Below, one piece after another: positions 42,501 to 44,250 of a DNA stretch of 44,250 nt; position 1 is the stretch's first letter, and each line of letters begins with the position of its first letter. Under the pieces are notes generated by a model, which was not told where the DNA came from, made no database searches, and saw nothing but the letters and a program-made list of their open reading frames with translations. Position numbers and translations under genes: made by a program. Source of the stretch: Thermoflexus hugenholtzii JAD2 (GTDB lineage: Bacteria > Chloroflexota > Anaerolineae > J036 > Brachytrichaceae); contig CAMDWA010000017.1 in the NCBI GenBank assembly GCA_945877855.1, positions 1-44,250 on the forward strand, given 5' to 3'.

Positions 42501-44250
42501 TAAAGGTATAAATGCCACTTGCGCTGGTTAACGTCATTAAGGTCGTGGTTGGGGTTTGTAAGGTCACAGTCACGCCAAGGATTCCTAGTTCACCCACGTC
42601 TTGTATCCCATTCCCATTCTTATCTTCCCAAACTTTATCACCTAGCATCGCCGCCACACCGGTATAGTAGCTCATGGCAGTATCGGTGACGGTCTTAGAT
42701 ACCACTACGGGCGGCACAAATGGCAAATTAGGTAGATCGGGTTGTGGATTGGTAATCAACATGGTTCCGGTCACACTCGCCATATTTTGATACGCCCCAA
42801 TTTGCACTACCCCCACCTTTTGACAAGTCGTGTTCGCACCTGCCGCCAACTCGGTCTGTGGGCAACTAATCATGCCTTCGCGGTTATCCATCACCATGAT
42901 ATTACTCAGGGTAATGTTGCCCGTGTTCGTCACAATATATGTCCATGTCACTGCACTGCCAAAAGCAAGGGTATTGCCCGGCGAACCAACCAGCTGCCCA
43001 TTGGTCAGCTTTTGCACATCGATACCAGGCTGCGCCCCATAATAATGGCTTGGGTTTGTTGCGGTAACCGCTTGGGTTGGCGATAATGGGTTTGTGCCCG
43101 TTACGGTCGCCATATTGACATATGCGCCAGCCGTAACCACCCCAACAGCCTGACACGTCATTACCTCGCCCGCCTGTAAAACACTCTTCGGGCAAGTAAT
43201 CGCCCCTAGCTTATCATCCACAAGCGCAATATTGGTCAATACCACACCGCCCGCATTGGTAACGACATAAGTCCACGTAACGCTGTCGCCAACATTTAAC
43301 ACAGGCCGATTACCCGCAGTATCAGCATCATAACCAAGCGTATATTTGCGCACCATGAGACCAACTGGCAACAATACAAACCCAGCATCAATATTGTTGT
43401 TGTTCTCATTAGGTGTCAAGGTCACACTCGGCACACTGCCATTTACAGGGTCACTATTGTTCGAGTCATTTGGCACGCCACTGACTGCTGTCGGGGTAAA
43501 CCCGGCGGGGGTGGTAAATGACAGCGTATAAGGTATACCCAGAATAAGGTAAGTAAAGGTATACAAACCATTGGCATCGGTGGTTGTCACCAACGTTGTG
43601 GTGGGGGTTTGTAATGTTACGGTTACACCCGGCATTCCTAATTCCCCGTTATCTTGTATCCCATTGACAACACTATCATTCCATACGCGGTCACCCAAGC
43701 TAGCCGGTTGCCAATAAGCAAAGTCAAGACTTAAATTATTGGTAACACCAATCGTTACAGGGGTACCGCTAAATTTATGGTTTTTATTGTCATTGTCAAG
43801 GTTATTGCCATCAGTTGCGATAATCGTCGATGGAATCGTCGTATTTGGCACTGCCATTGACACCACATAAGCATCATTGGCATGAACTGTGATACTGTAG
43901 TAACCGCTGCTATCGGTTGTCGCGGTATAAGCTACCCCGCCGGTGCTAGTGGCTGTTACCACCGCCCCTACTACAGGGGTGATGACACCCGTGCTAATCA
44001 AACCATCACCATCATTTTCAATCCACACACGGTTGCCAATCAACACCTCCTGCTTCAAGGCAAAGTCAATATTTGAATTATTGCTGGTCGTGATCACTAC
44101 GCTCACGCCATTGGTATGGTTCTTGTCATTCGTGCTGCCATCGGTGTTGCTGGTCGGGTTCACACCCGCCGAGTAACCAACGGGCAAACCATAATTCACG
44201 GTATAAGTGTCATTGGCTGGCACCGTGATGGTATACAAGCCATTGACATC
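39514..44250 (-). CDS. Giant SdrD_B/DUF11 surface protein, C-terminal part
   Basis: The frame is open at the right window edge, so the true start lies outside; about 1578 residues are visible. Nine complete SdrD_B-type repeats of about 105-115 residues are present plus one partial, each with LGDxVWxDxNxNGxQDxxExG, a putative calcium-loop sequence, then PGVTVTLxTPTxT, YTFTNLxPGxPYTVxFxTP, NNSDPVNGKV and NLNIDAGF. Two DUF11-like segments (VTWTYVVTNAGG, VTWTYIVTNTGN) lie between the third and fourth repeats, and one more (LGVEKSVTTPDG) follows the last. The C-terminus is a fibronectin-like segment and the tail KVYLPMLKKR. There is no LPxTG sortase motif. It is probably a cell-surface stalk or adhesin. 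Confidence 0.88.
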   Translation of the reverse strand, partial: DVNGLYTITVPANDTYTVNYGLPVGYSAGVNPTSNTDGSTNDKNHTNGVSVVITTSNNSNIDFALKQEVLIGNRVWIENDGDGLISTGVITPVVGAVVTATSTGGVAYTATTDSSGYYSITVHANDAYVVSMAVPNTTIPSTIIATDGNNLDNDNKNHKFSGTPVTIGVTNNLSLDFAYWQPASLGDRVWNDSVVNGIQDNGELGMPGVTVTLQTPTTTLVTTTDANGLYTFTYLILGIPYTLSFTTPAGFTPTAVSGVPNDSNNSDPVNGSVPSVTLTPNENNNNIDAGFVLLPVGLMVRKYTLGYDADTAGNRPVLNVGDSVTWTYVVTNAGGVVLTNIALVDDKLGAITCPKSVLQAGEVMTCQAVGVVTAGAYVNMATVTGTNPLSPTQAVTATNPSHYYGAQPGIDVQKLTNGQLVGSPGNTLAFGSAVTWTYIVTNTGNITLSNIMVMDNREGMISCPQTELAAGANTTCQKVGVVQIGAYQNMASVTGTMLITNPQPDLPNLPFVPPVVVSKTVTDTAMSYYTGVAAMLGDKVWEDKNGNGIQDVGELGILGVTVTLQTPTTTLMTLTSASGIYTFSNLVPGVGYTVTFATPQGYVATLTSGVPNDASNSDPVNGTVANIVLGPNESNLNIDAGFWRPAVLGDKVWNDSNTNGTQESGEPGLPGVTVTLYTPTGTVVTVTDPNGNYTFTNLAPGIPYTIAFTTPIAFTPTTTSGIPNDPNNSDPVNGKVTNLVLTSGENNLNIDAGFRSIVAMLGDKVWEDVNGNGLQDVGELGIAGVTVTLLSPTNTVVMVTDQNGYYTFTNLLPAVPYTVQFTTPAGYSPTQNVGVMNDPNNSDAINGKVTNIVLGPNESNLNIDAGFFKPAVIGDFVWYDKVPDGQQGPNEKGIPNVTVTLVSSTGVITTVTDANGAYTFTNLVPGIPYTVEFSTPNGYSPTQSNVTTDTLDSDAINGKVTNVVLVSGETNKTIDAGFYPPYATLGNGVWEDINHNGLQDPNEPGIPGVTVTLYTPSGVITTVTDAKGLYTFTNVTPGVPLTVAFSTPTGYLPTLNTGVVSDTNNSDPIGGQVINIILGPEEVNLTIDAGFWRPLSLGDLVWEDLNHNGQQDSNEPGIANVIVVLTTPTGTLTSTTTVTGYYQFDNLLANAPYSIEFITPPNYVPTTANVGGDTADSDPVNGKVGGIVLSPGISNLTVDAGFWRPASLGDRVWLDVNNNGIQDAGEPGVANVPVKLYLNGIVISTTTTNASGNYLFTNLISGTYTATFTLPGGYIFTPPNVGGDEALDSDADISTGTTPAVNVVSGATEAQVDVGLFILPQLGVEKSVTTPDGSGSGSSVRPGDELVYTLIAKNTGSTVATGVVLTDPIDSPVTQYVAGSAVPAPSRRVGSKLVWDLGTLNPGDTREIQFRVRIVESAQAVNVITNVAQISGQESGSIVTSRNSNVVDNPFEPSAVTLASFAATPLNNGKGVRVKWVTTSEVDTWSFTLYRAEGYRAGEAVAIDAEKVTPEAILGEGRGGGGGSYEFVDTNASAGKVYTYWLVETETTGRTNVYGPAKWGGANTGGAPKVYLPMLKKR
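40290..44040 (-). repeat. Tandem SdrD_B coding repeats
   Basis: At the DNA level the repeated units (about 320-345 bases) share blocks such as those encoding NGKVTN and NIDAGF, while the loops vary. Repeats nearest the C-terminus are the most divergent (the last, LGDRVWLDVNNNGIQDAGEPG, has a shorter tail). The repeated blocks make this region prone to unequal recombination and assembly collapse. Confidence 0.8.

Noticed and set aside
40822-44176. Plus-strand ORFs opposite the giant surface-protein gene
   Set aside because: They repeat with the same period as the SdrD_B units and are antisense shadows.

Overview
The window looks like chromosomal DNA of a free-living Gram-positive-like (monoderm) bacterium, most probably a member of the Chloroflexota. 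The grounds are inferential: a principal sigma factor with an alanine/lysine-rich and then acidic N-terminus, several secreted proteins with Pro/Thr linkers and a short Tyr-Leu-Pro motif, lamin-tail-domain proteins, a tricorn protease, an RskA-type anti-sigma factor and a giant SdrD_B/DUF11 surface protein. No rRNA, tRNA or CRISPR array was found.

Layout. 1-5 kb: proB, a possible 27-residue membrane microprotein, a secreted lamin-tail-domain protein, a DUF2202 lipoprotein, then an operon of an ArsR-type repressor, a membrane polyferredoxin and a membrane-anchored helical-repeat protein. 5-7.6 kb: a short transposase-like gene with its own RBS and terminator, repeat elements, a DUF1801 protein and a secreted DUF11 protein. 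7.8-13 kb: a HerA/DUF87-like ATPase, DedA and a class II fumarase. 13-22.7 kb: a sulfatase divergent from a five-gene oligopeptide-type ABC importer (two permeases, two ATPases, binding protein). This importer operon has been invaded twice: an antisense Xre-type antitoxin gene killed by an in-frame stop lies between the permeases, and an AT-richer AAA ATPase + TOPRIM (DUF4276-like) pair, resembling OLD/PARIS/AbiL-type phage defence, lies between the two ATPases. 22.8-30.6 kb: two small envelope proteins, a divergent pair whose start codons overlap, a tricorn protease with two low-complexity insertions, and an ECF sigma/anti-sigma pair. 30.6-44.25 kb: thymidine kinase, LOG-family hydrolase, uracil/xanthine permease, rpoD with a near-consensus promoter, a phosphoribosyltransferase coupled to a zinc-ribbon/TM/lamin-tail protein, a LysM lipoprotein, a Tat-exported cyclase, and the C-terminal 1578 residues of a surface protein that runs off the right edge.

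The most unusual feature is what lies between the genes. One family of intergenic palindromes has cores of about 55-57 bp, conserved ends (GCCGATTTCAC-like) and often a conserved centre (AAGC-NNN-GCTT), while the intermediate stem sequence differs but stays paired. Some copies sit inside a larger ~140 bp MITE-like element with its own terminal inverted repeats, and one copy at 32.5 kb has lost the central hairpin. A second, independent class of intergenic hairpins is made of short runs of 7- or 8-bp tandem repeats followed by their reverse complement, with a different repeat word at every locus. A heptamer run of the same type appears in frame inside the tricorn protease gene.
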